DNA of 64,000 nt from the NCBI GenBank assembly GCA_015680685.1, contig MNCI01011333.1, positions 94,937 to 158,936 on the forward strand, read 5' to 3'. Position numbers and translations under genes: made by a program. How positions within the stretch are numbered: position 1 is the stretch's first letter; each line of letters opens with the position of its first letter. The DNA comes from Gnetum montanum (Eukaryota > Streptophyta > Gnetopsida > Gnetales > Gnetaceae). A model generated the notes under the pieces. It had not been told where the DNA came from. It saw only the letters and a list, made by a program, of their open reading frames with translations, and made no database searches. Of this stretch, positions 47,021 through 56,419 are shown in pieces.

Positions 47021-47879
47021 TGATAAATTATAGTTTGCCAATACTTGATATTGGGTACATGATATCAAGTACAAGATATCATGTACCTGATATTGATTAT
47101 AAGATATCGGCTACCCGATATCTCAGCTGGGATACAATATCATATACATGATATCGCGATTCTTGTGTTGGCCTATAAATATAGCATTGAGGTGCACAGG
47201 GAGGAGCTTTTGACGAGNAGTGCATGTCCACAATGTGGTGCTTGTAATCGTATGGAACCTTTCTTTGAGTGTGACATACTTGGACATGCACATGATTGGC
47301 AATAAAGATTGAGATTACTCCATCATTGCAGCATTCACTTAGCTTTTAATTTGTTTTGATTATTTATTGTTATTTTTTTAATTATTTTCTTAGTTAATAT
47401 TTCTTTTATTATCATTTACTATTCCTGTTGTTAATGCAAAATGAGTATGTCTTAGTCACAAACATTTAAGTGTAACTACTTGGTAGCCCAGTAGTGTATC
47501 TAGTAGTGCTTAGGTAATGTGTGCTTGGTAATCCCAGAAGTAGTACACAAAGTCCAAGATGCATATGGATGATTAAGGATAGATGCTCATCACACTTAGG
47601 CTACCTTAGATCTTATTTCATATTTCTTATTAGCTTAATCAAATATTATTTCTCATTTTCTTTAGGAGTAGCATAGTGTTAGAAACCACATCATGCACCT
47701 CACTCTAGACTAAATCATATGTGATAAAGCAAATACTAGTCCAGGTGAGAAGACAACGAACTGTGATCAACATATAACTGTCTAGGTGTCATAACTAGTT
47801 TGTCCGCAGAGTTCGACCGGATCATGCATACACATTCATATTCGTATGGTTGAGCGTAGGGGTACCTTGTCACTCACCA
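47021..47879 (+). repeat. 5' LTR of element D
   Basis: This is the partner of 52316-53187. GATATC-centred repeats lie at 47047-47155 upstream of TATAAATA (47174-47181). An N at 47218 replaces about 70 bp present in the right LTR (52470-52545), so this copy is probably collapsed at an assembly join. It ends GTAGGGGTACCTTGTCACTC followed by ACCA before the PBS. Confidence 0.9.
47174..47181 (+). promoter_or_regulatory. TATA box of D 5' LTR
   Basis: TATAAATA in GGCCTATAAATATAGC, directly downstream of the GATATC repeats. The 3' LTR has it at 52427-52434. Confidence 0.8.
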
Positions 47880-47899
47880 TTGGCATCATTGCTAGGGAC
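47880..47899 (+). promoter_or_regulatory. Primer-binding site of element D
   Basis: TTGGCATCATTGCTAGGGAC directly follows the LTR. It is close to the sites of C and E and to the Athila/Tat consensus TTGGCGCCGTTGCCGGGGA. Confidence 0.9.
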
Positions 47900-48013
47900 A
47901 ATGCTAGTTATCTAGATTAGTTATATCATACAAGATCGTTGTAATAGGGTATTAATTATATATCTTTTAAACAAAGAAATTAAATTTAATTAAGTTACAC
48001 ACAATTCACAACA

Positions 48014-49560
48014 ATGTCTCTTTCACAAGATAGTGATAACACAACATCTAGTGAGGAAATTCATTAGAGAATGAATGAAGACATTTGGATTACTTAATCT
48101 TATGCAAGAGTTTCATATGTTCATAGACACCCCAACGATACTCAAGGACTTTGTCATCCAACTTAGATACCTCTAGTGAAGATGGGACATTTCCTAGAAC
48201 GAGGGGGCTCGTAAGGCCTAGGACCTTCTCTATGGATAGCAAGAGTACATCAGGGGATGATTGGGAGACTTACAAAATTCATGATGAATTTTTAAATTTC
48301 CTCTCTTTCTCTGCTCTTTCGACGTTGGGTTATGACACAAATGACTATTTCTCAAGGGGTCAATGTAGAAAAAAAATTGAACCCATGGGCAAAATCAAGA
48401 ATGCCAACATGAACAAAGACAACATTGTCCCAACCCATAGACTCATAACCTACTTAGTGATGATGAACCCCTGTTGGCCACTAAGATCCTAATGCATATA
48501 ATAGAGCTTATTTAAATATCTCACAGGAATCATAAGGAAAGCCATCTACCTAGGCTTGATTTAAACAAGTTTCCCAAGTTTTTAGTAGGCTATGATTTAG
48601 ATTTGCAACATCATTTACAAGCCCTCTATGATGTTTGTGCATGGAAAAATATTGATAATGGATGGAAATGACTTAAGCTCTTTCCTATGATACTTTTTGG
48701 CCAAGAAAAAGTATGCTACAAGTATTTAAAGTTGAAATCAATTCATCATTGGCCGACAATGATAAACCTCTTCAATGAAAGATATCAAACCTATGCAAGA
48801 GTATCAGCCTTAAGGAGACAAATCCAAGAGTGGAAACAAGGGCAACATGAACCCTTGGACATGGCCTTAGAAAGATATTACTCTGTGCTAAACAAATGCC
48901 TAGGTCATGGGTTCTTTGAGGAAAGGCTAATGTATCACATCATGGATGGGCTTCGTAATGACATAAGGGAGACCCTAGGGATGTATGCCCCAAGTCAACT
49001 ATATGAACTATGAACCACCAATTCCAGGAACTTATCAAGCAGGTAGCAAAAGAAGAAGGAGAAATAGCTAAATGGGAGAATTTTGAAAGATTTCAATAGG
49101 AACAAAATCTCAAAATAACAAAGGTCCATGAAGAGGAGAAATCAACTCACCTCATGGAGGTGGAATCATCTCTGCCAATACTACAATCATTACAAGAAAT
49201 TGAGGCAAAGATCAATAAGATGAAGAAATGGGTACATGAAAAATGTAGAGAATATTCCAACACTATTAGAGGTGGAACCATGCCAAACTAAGAAATAGGA
49301 CAAGACACCACTAGACAATTGGAAAGAAGGGTTGAAGAAAATAAGGATAAGAGCTCAACTGTGAATCACACATATCAATGTGACATTTTTCTATACGATC
49401 ACCCCAAAGGCAAATATTCAATCTTGTTACATTTACATGAGCATTGGGGAGGAATGTTACATCCAGATGTTGTACAGAAATACTGTGTTCAACCACAGTG
49501 GCAAATCCCCAGTCATGGGGGAGGCCATTGTCAAACTGGTCACACCCTTCATACCATCTA
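48014..49560 (+). pseudogene. gag: gag of element D
   Basis: The ATG at 48014 starts MSLSQDSDNTTSSEEIH. The reading is broken by stops and frameshifts (48151-48492 and 48687-49013 are open runs) and shows the same order as C: LPRLDLNKFPKFLVGYDL (about 48550), LFNERYQTYARVSALRRQIQ (about 48769-48828), HEPLDMALERYYSVLNKCLG (48847-48906) and YHIMDGLRNDIRETLGMYAP (48934-48993). A Glu/Lys-rich region and the zinc-knuckle remnant CDIFLYDHPKGKY (49379-49417, two Cys lost) follow. Of the elements here its capsid core is the least damaged, which fits late activity. Confidence 0.87.
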
Positions 49561-51651
49561 AACACAAGCCCTTATTATGTTCAACATCATATTTTTCCAA
49601 TTGGATCAACATCCTCTATTTCATCACATTGTTATCATTCTCCTAAGTATTATCAACCCATGTCCTCTCCAACAAGATCACCACTTCATGTTCCTTACAC
49701 TTCTCTTAGCCCTCAATATTCTCATCATTCACCTCCTTCTAAATTGCCACCAGTTATGCCAAAAGGTTTTGCACCACAGCATCAACCCACAAACATCACT
49801 TGTGCTACTACTATCAATAGCAATGGAGGTCCTCCACAATGTTGAAATCATCCTTTTTTAGGCATGACCATAGAAAGAGATAGCATGGTTCTGAAACCAC
49901 TACATCTCCCAACTTAGCACAAGCCTAGCGCTGTGACGCATCTTCCTCCTTGAGCTCAACGCCTCCTATTACCTCATCTGGGCCATCAATTAACACTAAA
50001 AAAACCATGCGATCCAATGAATATAACTACGTAGCGAGACATATTGATCCTTGTACACCATCTTACGATCACTGGTTCCATAGTGGGTCAGCTCCTTATT
50101 ACATGACCACATCTTATAATCTACCCCACTATGCTTACTTTAATCAAGTGTGTGAACCCTAATTTGGGTACATTCCAACCACCACATCACAAGACACCCC
50201 TGTGGTTTGGATATGACCAAAACCCATAGTTTCTAACATGCATGGATTTGCATTTCCTATTTATTAATTCTAGCCATGCTCAAAAGGTTAGTCCTGGGGG
50301 ATATTCTCCATTCTAATAAGTGAAATTAGTAAATGTTTTTTCTTTTCATTGATTTTACAAATTTTTGTTTTCCAGTTTTTTATTTTTTCAATTTGTTGTT
50401 TTATCATTTTGAGGGTAATCTCATCTGTGAATAAAATACTCATGTTACTTGTTAGTTGAGGTGTGTTCTATGTTATTAGGTCATGAGTGATTAATTATTT
50501 GGACAGTGAGACCACAACATCCACCCACGCATTCTATTAATACGAGGTTCTACTCTAGGTATGATGATATTCTTTTCATCATTACAACTTAAAAGTAACT
50601 TCATAATCATGATGTCCAAAGCAAAAAATGATGGACTAAGAGGGAATGGCCAGAGTGTGACATCAAGGGGACTTGTGGATTCTCTTTGGTGACTTTTGTA
50701 GGTGCTATCATACAACTTGGTTGTACTAACATCCTTGTAGATCTAAGGAAAAATGGAAGTAAGAGTAATAATAGAACTCAATAAATAACCTAAATGCTAT
50801 TCTAGAGGGTCCCACTAGAAAGACATGCACCCATGCTTGAAGGTTGGTGGCTTCTCTAGTTCACTATTGAAAAGGAAAAAGTGCTAAAGTAGCTCAAAGA
50901 AGAAAAGAATAAAAGAAAAGAAAACTAGCAAAGAAAAGATTCCACAAAGAAATTACAAATCACTCCTCCCTTCCACAAAACACCAAGTGATCATATGCCT
51001 TGCTATCATGATGCTCTTTTGGTTGTCTATCATTGGGATGAAACAATGTGATGTCACTGATCAAATGTATGGACTTGGTTTTGATCTTGGAGTGATAGGC
51101 TAATGGTACTTTAATCGCACACAACACTTATGATTCATTATGCCCAAAGTAAGTTACCTCATGTCTTGATCTCTACAATCCCTTCTGTAATTTTTCTCAT
51201 CTCATGGTCCAAGTACCTCTAACTTGTATCTTGTGTGGCATAGAATTCATACCTCATTGTGGTGGTATTTAACATGTGTGAGCTATGTTGCATAGGTGTG
51301 GATTGCATTTAACCCTTCTAATGCCTATGGACATTTTAAGGTGTGGTTATGCAAGGGCATTATAGGTTGGAACCTGCTTTGGGGAGGATCCATTTGCATG
51401 AATTTTGTAATTTGTACTTGTTGCACACCACCACATTATTTTATACCCTCTAAGTACTCCATTGTCAAATTTATTCTTTCCTTTGTCATCATTTTATCAA
51501 ACTTTCCTCAAAACCATTACATGCCCTTTTATGTGTCACCTAAACAAATCAAGTCCAACATTAAACTTTTAGGGCAACATCCTTGAAAAATTTCTAACTT
51601 TAAAATCATACTAAGAAAATATTTCAACATTTATTAAAGGAAATGAGTAAG
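49561..51651 (+). other. Post-gag region of D (pol deleted)
   Basis: A Pro/Ser/Tyr/His-rich gag tail persists to about 50160. The T-rich post-pol stretch, equivalent to 40300-40480 in C, follows at 50335-50420, so protease to integrase are missing between about 50160 and 50335. The conserved block lies at 51344-51400. No pol remnant is seen. Confidence 0.75.
51344..51400 (+). other. Conserved post-pol block (copy in D)
   Basis: GTGGTTATGCAAGGGCATTA leads into GGAACCTGCTTTGGGGAGG and ATCCATTTGCATG. This copy is closest to E's (59223-59271). Confidence 0.65.
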
Positions 51652-51712
51652 GTATAGATAATTGAACTTCTTTAAATAACCTTACTAACAATTGATCTTT
51701 GTGTGATTACAG
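51652..51712 (+). other. Short intron before accessory ORF of D (61 bp)
   Basis: GTAAG|GTATAG at the donor, a textbook branch-type CTTACTAAC at 51681-51689, and GTGATTACAG|ATGG at the acceptor. Its size and place match C and E. Confidence 0.75.
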
Positions 51713-52190
51713 ATGGCTCCTAAAAGAGGACAATAAGGAGGACCTTCTCAAGGTGCAACTGAACATCCAGGAGGAGGTAGAGGCCAATGTAGAACATGTA
51801 GAATAGGAGGCACAATTATTTAGCATCCATTAGGAAACTCCTGTCACTGCACAACCTGGCCAAGAAAAAGATGGAGAGGTCATGGCTAGAGCATATGAAG
51901 AGGAATGACAACTATTTACAACATGGTATGTCAAGGCCAATCAAGTGTTCCTGTAGCTACCATGTCCATGGGAGGTGCCGACTCTATCAAATATTGGAAC
52001 ATCAGCATGGATGACACACGATCCCTAAACCAAAGAAGAAAAGCTTCAGGCACTCCTCCATAGATATCCATTTCCAAAGTCTGGAGCACAAGATAAGGGG
52101 AAGAGGCCCATGGAGGAGCCACCACCATTAGGAACCACATGAGTTCCATAAGTTTTGTATTATTTTTTGTCCAAATTTTGTTTAATCCCA
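51713..52190 (+). pseudogene. Truncated accessory ORF of D
   Basis: The ATG at 51713 (MAPKRGQ) directly follows the intron acceptor. After a stop-broken, Glu/Gln-rich stretch, the C-terminal module PCPWEVPTLSNIGTSAWMTH and KEEKLQALL (about 51960-52060) matches C's accessory C-terminus at 44890-44990. The ORF spans about 480 bp against about 2.8 kb in C, so the middle coiled region is deleted. The function is unknown. Confidence 0.6.
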
Positions 52191-52315
52191 CACTGCGACA
52201 TGAAATAGTCCATGGTCATTCAATAATCCCATACATATCCACTGTTTGTAATTGAATGACCTTGTTCCTCACTTTCTTTGACTTGAGGACAAGTTTTTAT
52301 TTAGTCATGGGGGGA
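52191..52315 (+). promoter_or_regulatory. 3' end of D interior: TCAATAATCCCATAC motif and polypurine tract
   Basis: CAATAATCCCATAC lies at 52221-52234. The PPT at 52307-52315 (ATGGGGGGA) is the usual primer site for plus-strand synthesis and lies directly before the LTR start TGAGAAAT. Confidence 0.8.
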
Positions 52316-53187
52316 TGAGAAATCGCGGTTTGTCAAGCCCCAATATTAGGTACATGAGATCAAGTACCCGTTATCTGAATCTGGATACGATATAATATAC
52401 ATGATATTGTGATTCCTATGTTGGCCTATAAATATAGCACTCAGGTCCACCGAGAGGAGATTTTGGCTGGTAATTCTTTATGTCAAGTCTTTTTGTTAGT
52501 TTTCAGTTAGTTTTCAATTCCTTTCCTTTCCCAAGTGCATGCTTGTAGTGTGATGCTTGTAATCATACGGAATCTTTCTTTGAGTGTGACGTACTTGGAC
52601 ACTCACATGATCGACAATAAAGATCGAGATTACTCCATCATTGTAGCATTCACTTAGCTTTTAATTTGTTTTGATTATTTATTATTTATTTTTATTTTTT
52701 AGTTAATATTTCTTTTATCATCATTTACTATTCCTGTTGTTAATGCAGAATGAGTACGTCTTAATCACGAATATTTAAGTGTAACTACTTGGTAACCTAG
52801 TAGTGTATCTAGTAGTGCTCGAGTAATGTGCGCTTGGTAATCCCAGAAGTAGTACTCAAAGTCCAACATGCATATAGATGATTAAGGACGGATGCTCATC
52901 ACACTTAGGCTAGCTTAGATCTTATTTCATATTGCTTATTAGCTTAACCAAGATTATTTCTCATTGTCTTTAGGAGTAGCATAGTGTTAGAAACCACATC
53001 ATACACCTCACTCTGGACTAAACCATACGTGACAAGGCAAATACTAGTCCAGGTGAGAAGACAATGAACTGCGATCAACATATAACTGTCTAGGCACCAC
53101 AACTAGTCCATCCGTAGAGTCCAACCAAATCACGTGTACACGCTTGTATTCGTATGGTTTAGTGTAGGGGTACCTTGCCACTCATCA
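52316..53187 (+). repeat. 3' LTR of element D
   Basis: This is the partner of 47021-47879. It starts TGAGAAATCGCGGTTTGTC after the PPT, with a weaker GATATC region at 52350-52415. It contains about 70 bp (52470-52545) missing at the N in the left LTR. It ends GCCACTCATCA. Confidence 0.92.
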
Positions 53188-53192
53188 TAAAC

Positions 53193-53823
53193 TAATTAAC
53201 TAAAAACATAAAAAAGATCTAAACTAGCCTAAACATTGAGTGTACATTTCCATTTTTTGTACATATCCTGAACTTATACCAGTGTCTCTGGATTTCCAAG
53301 TGTTTATTATTGGGCATACCAAGTATCTACTACTAGGATTACCAAATGTTAAGATATTATGCTTGAAGTGGTCATAAGCACTATTACTGAGTAAAATATT
53401 TAGTTGCTAACTATAGGAAGGTAAAATACATCATGGATAAAATGCTAAGAAGTAAACTAAATTCTAATCCAAATGTTGCAATGAATGGAACCAATATTGA
53501 TTTTATTGTTGTCATGCATAAGTGTTTAGGTACATGATGCACTAAAATGAAATTGCATACAATTGACTCAATCTATGCTATGGGCACTTTGAGGGAAAAA
53601 ATTCTATCTTTCATGAAGAAAAATTGCAAAAGTTTGGCTATGCTACTAACCAAAGGTACCATAAATGTGATGGGTATGAACACTTATATAGGCAAAGTAC
53701 TAGAGTGCATCAATGCAAGAAATGCATTGATGCTTATGGGTTGACAAGTATGTGTGTCCATGGACATAGCTAACTAATTTAGACTTCATCAACCTCTATC
53801 AAGTATATTTTTTATGATGACTA
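53193..53823 (-). repeat. LTR of element G, second part (after D)
   Basis: This continues the LTR interrupted at 47020. It matches the solo LTR's 24893-25536 part: TGTACATATCCTGAAC, the ACCAAATGTTAAGATATTAT block, and GTTGTCATGCATAAGTGTT. The U3 part holds a strong inverted repeat TGCATCAATGCA/TGCATTGATGC at 53706-53733, next to a minus-strand TATATAAG (about 53683-53690). Confidence 0.75.
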
Positions 53824-54120
53824 GATAGGCCCAACTAGCATTACAACTAAAAATATTTTATTTATAATGAAGAAGACCCTTTTAGATTAGTTGTTCAATG
53901 AGTAGTGATAATCATTCAAAACAAGAAGTTGGTTTGGTGATATTTATAGAAAATTATGTGACAATTATAGATAACATAGAAGAAAGAAAAGAGGTTCGAT
54001 ACATAGACAAGTGATTGCACATAACATATGACAAGTAATCTTAATTTGTTTTTTATATTCAACCATTACAAGAGAATACAATGAAAGAAAAGTTCCATCA
54101 ATAGGTTCATCCTTTTGCAC
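53824..54120. other. Boundary stretch between element G and the peptide gene
   Basis: This is about 300 bp of AT-rich sequence with no coding sequence recognised and no repeat shared with other parts of the window. Confidence 0.4.
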
Positions 54121-54244
54121 CCCAAGTTAACTCTTAGATACTGCCAGGATAGTTTCCAAGCAACTTATCGGGAAGATTCGTAGTTAAAACTCTGGCCTTT
54201 TAACAACGAAATAGCAGCCGTCCAAACTCTACTGCCAAGGTCTG

Positions 54245-54581
54245 TTGACTCATTTTCACTCAAAGCGTTCAAATATGGATGTCTTGAAAAGTATACAACT
54301 TTGGCACCTCGTTAAAATATTAGGTACGGGAAAATTTCTTTCCTTATGACTGACGGCAACTCTGCAACGTTGACAATCTCGGCAACTTTGCCATGGTCAA
54401 GGTCAAGGTGGCGAAGTTTTGCTAAAAGACGTTGCCCGTGGTTTTCAACGTCAAAGATGTATTTCATCCGATTTTCCTCACACGCTAAAGAAGCTTATTG
54501 GTCAAGATAATGATGGTGGGTAGGTTTTGGTTGCAAATTTTAGCTATAAAACCTCACACGCTAAAGAAGCTTAGTGGTCAA
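54245..54581 (+). promoter_or_regulatory. Cluster of W-box cores upstream of the peptide gene
   Basis: TTGAC (or GTCAA on the other strand) occurs at 54245-54249, 54370-54374, 54396-54400, 54402-54406, 54450-54454, 54501-54505 and 54577-54581. That is seven cores in about 340 bp; roughly 0.7 are expected by chance for a 5-mer on both strands. Four (54395-54400, 54401-54406, 54500-54505, 54576-54581) are the stronger GGTCAA (TTGACC on minus). W-boxes are bound by WRKY factors, usual regulators of defence genes. Confidence 0.6.
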
Positions 54582-54627
54582 CATACTGACGGTCGGTAGG
54601 TTTTGGTTGCAAATTTTAGCCATAAAA
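54476..54627 (+). promoter_or_regulatory. Tandem-duplicated 76-bp promoter unit of the peptide gene
   Basis: Unit 1 is 54476-54551 and unit 2 is 54552-54627. Both run from CCTCACACGCTAAAGAAGCT through TAGGTTTTGGTTGCAAATTT to TAGC[TC]ATAAAA, with a few substitutions. Each ends in a TATA-like box: TATAAAA at 54545-54551 and CATAAAA at 54621-54627. The duplication therefore makes two possible core promoters 76 bp apart, each with one GGTCAA (W-box core on minus). Confidence 0.75.
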
Positions 54628-54635
54628 TCAGCAAC

Positions 54636-54692
54636 ATGAGAATGGTTTATGAGTCATTCATTCAACATCTTCTTCTTCTGCAACTACAATGA
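54636..54692 (+). promoter_or_regulatory. Possible upstream ORF (18 codons) overlapping the peptide start
   Basis: The ATG at 54636 (with another in frame at 54642) runs 18 codons to a TGA at 54690-54692, whose T is the T of the peptide's own ATG. It would be present only in transcripts starting at the upstream TATA (about 54575). If the downstream box (54621) is used, the start site falls near 54650 and the uORF is excluded. Confidence 0.45.
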
Positions 54693-54862
54693 AGACAAAG
54701 GGCTTCCAATGCACCAACCTGGTAGCTGCAATTTTGTGGGTGCTGTGGATTTATACCATCCTTACATTTTCAGTGATGGTACAGGCTGAGCGTGCATGTT
54801 GCCAGTGTTGTAGCGGTTCATCCTGTGAACGTCCTCCTGGAGAGCACTGCCTCCCTCGTTAG
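54689..54862 (+). CDS. Small secreted cysteine-rich peptide (57 aa)
   Basis: The uninterrupted ORF runs from ATG 54689 (A at -3) to TAG 54860-54862. Residues 1-10 are basic and polar (MKTKGFQCTN), followed by a long hydrophobic run LVAAILWVLWIYTILTFSVM (11-30), then VQA|ER, a plausible signal-peptidase site after Ala33. The mature part would be about 24 residues with six cysteines at 37, 38, 40, 41, 46 and 54, spaced CC-X-CC-X4-C-X7-C, and a basic Arg end. Even Cys number, small size and a cleavable leader suggest a disulfide-bonded apoplastic peptide, perhaps defence-related. The CC-CC-C-C spacing matches no plant family I recognise, such as defensin, thionin, snakin or hevein. Unlike the retroelements nearby it has no stops, sits in a CpG-retaining island, and has its own promoter signals and poly(A) signal. 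It is not proven to be expressed. Confidence 0.75.
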   Translation: MKTKGFQCTNLVAAILWVLWIYTILTFSVMVQAERACCQCCSGSSCERPPGEHCLPR

Positions 54863-54950
54863 CATTCTTTATTATTTTTCAATGCATATAACTGATCTAG
54901 TAATCTCAGAGTTTGGCTTTGTTACATATGTTTGTGTAAGTTAGAATATC

Positions 54951-54956
54951 AATAAA
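54951..54956 (+). terminator. Poly(A) signal of the peptide gene
   Basis: AATAAA 89 bp after the stop codon, in an AT-rich stretch with TTTGTGTAAG just upstream. This is the expected place for a short plant 3' UTR. Confidence 0.65.
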
Positions 54957-56410
54957 GAGGTGATTGCAGATTTTAATACGCTTTGTACTATTTTAATAAT
55001 GATAGTTTCACAAACTTCTGTCAGTACATTTATACTGTCTAATAAATATAATTGTTCCATGTAATAAAATTCAAATTTCAATTTTAATTTCATTGAATCA
55101 CTTGAAAATTTAATTTCATTGAATCACTGTTTAATGTTGCATGCTATTGCTCTTCTGATGATGATCATCTAACCCTTAACCATGGTCCTATCCCTGAATG
55201 GTAAATTCCACTAAATTTTCAGATATATGTTTACCACTGAATTTCCACATCTATACAGGATTTTATTATTTTAGATTTTTAATCAAAGCCTCATCTTGCT
55301 CTCTTGAAAAGAAATTTGTGTTGCTACATGGGTAGTCTCAGTCTTTTTTCTTCATGTAAAGACATTCTTAGTTTTTCCGCCTACAAACTTGTGTAACCAT
55401 ATTATTTCAAGGCCCAGCCATTTTCCATTTACAGCAATAAAATCACCCAATTTTACATAAGCAGGTATGCTGAAGACCGAATTCGGGTGTATTATTTTAA
55501 TAAAAATACTGTTCAATGAGACTGATACGGTGATTACCTTGTTTTGAATTATTAATAAAATTTTTATTATACATGTAAAAGCTGTGCGAGACGCATGCGA
55601 AAATTGGTGTAAAACCACCGTATTAATAAAAAGTGGGAAAAATTAATGAAGAGATTCCGTGTATCAATTCCATGAAGAGATATCGTCAAACAGTAACATA
55701 GTTTACCTGTTTAGATTAGTTCGGCTGCGGTTAGTAGCGACCTGAGAAGACCTAATTTTTTTTTAATAAGAATATCATCTTATCTCAGGTTCTTATGAAA
55801 AGCTAAATCTTTATTTAATCAATTTCTACGAATCAGCTCCAAATACATCTCTCATGTAATAACATTTTTTTTATAAGCCGGTAACCTCCTGACCAAGAAC
55901 CAAACTTTTTATTTAAAGTCGAATCTCCTCCAACTGATCTTGCCACGTCAATAGCATTTATAGCTAAGAGCTGCTGCAACCTGCAACCATTCGTTCACCT
56001 CTACATGGTCCTGCGTGGTTTTGATTTTGACTGTCAAGCAGGAAGAAATAATAATATGATTGGAAAAAATAATAATATGCAGCGATAATTATGAGAATAA
56101 ATAAATAAAAACATGGAGCCACACAAATTGGAAAAGAATTAAATATAATTCAGAGTTGCGGATTCAAATAACTGGTATGAAAATATTAGGTTCCGGTCCT
56201 TTTTGTGTTCTTGGAAAAATAAAAATATGGAGCTGGAAAGAGGAGTTTGAGGAGTCACCTTATGTTAAAAATAAAAAAGTTTATTTAAAGATTGGTGGAG
56301 AGCAACGGAACCTATGACCCAGATTTTGTAAGCCTATTTTGTAAGTGTATAATATTATCATTTAAAATTACTTATGAGCAAATGCATTTTGTGTAAGTAG
56401 ATTACAAAGC
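54957..56410. other. Intergenic DNA downstream of the peptide gene
   Basis: This is not visibly repetitive within the window. There are some CpG-containing stretches (55560-55620, 55725-55745) and AT-rich sequence. A TATA-like TTTATAGC at 55958-55965, about 45 bp upstream of a 27-codon ATG run at 56006, does not look like a gene. No other coding sequence is supported. Confidence 0.45.
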
Positions 56411-56419
56411 CTAAAATCA

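Larger units (their letters stand above)
47021..53187 (+). mobile_element. Element D: gag-only Athila-like LTR element (TR-GAG type)
   Basis: LTRs 47021-47879 and 52316-53187 have ends TGA[TG]...CACTCA[CT]CA, a PBS, a PPT GGGGGGA and TSD TAAAC (47016-47020 and 53188-53192). The 6.2-kb element contains gag, the conserved post-pol block, the short intron and a short accessory ORF, but no protease, RT, RNase H or integrase. It sits in G's LTR. Except for the missing pol its layout follows C, so it is a non-autonomous derivative of an Athila-type parent whose gag was kept. Confidence 0.93.

Noticed and set aside
49319-49861. Several overlapping plus-frame readings after D's gag
   Set aside because: They are frameshifted pieces of the gag tail; one Pro/Ser-rich frame resembles C's tail and the rest are shadows.
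24150-53823. G as a clean insertion into A's right LTR
   Set aside because: The rest of A's LTR (expected sequence like 1225 onward) is not found after 53823 and no TSD is visible.
54649-54789. A second reading frame of 46 codons overlapping the peptide gene
   Set aside because: It lacks a leader or Cys pattern and ends early; the signal-peptide frame at 54689 is far more gene-like.
55352-55618. An 88-codon minus reading downstream of the peptide gene
   Set aside because: No known motif, no promoter support, low-complexity Ile-rich start; probably chance in AT-rich DNA.
55958-56088. TATA-like TTTATAGC and a short ATG run that looked like a second peptide gene
   Set aside because: The reading is only 27 codons, without leader or Cys pattern.
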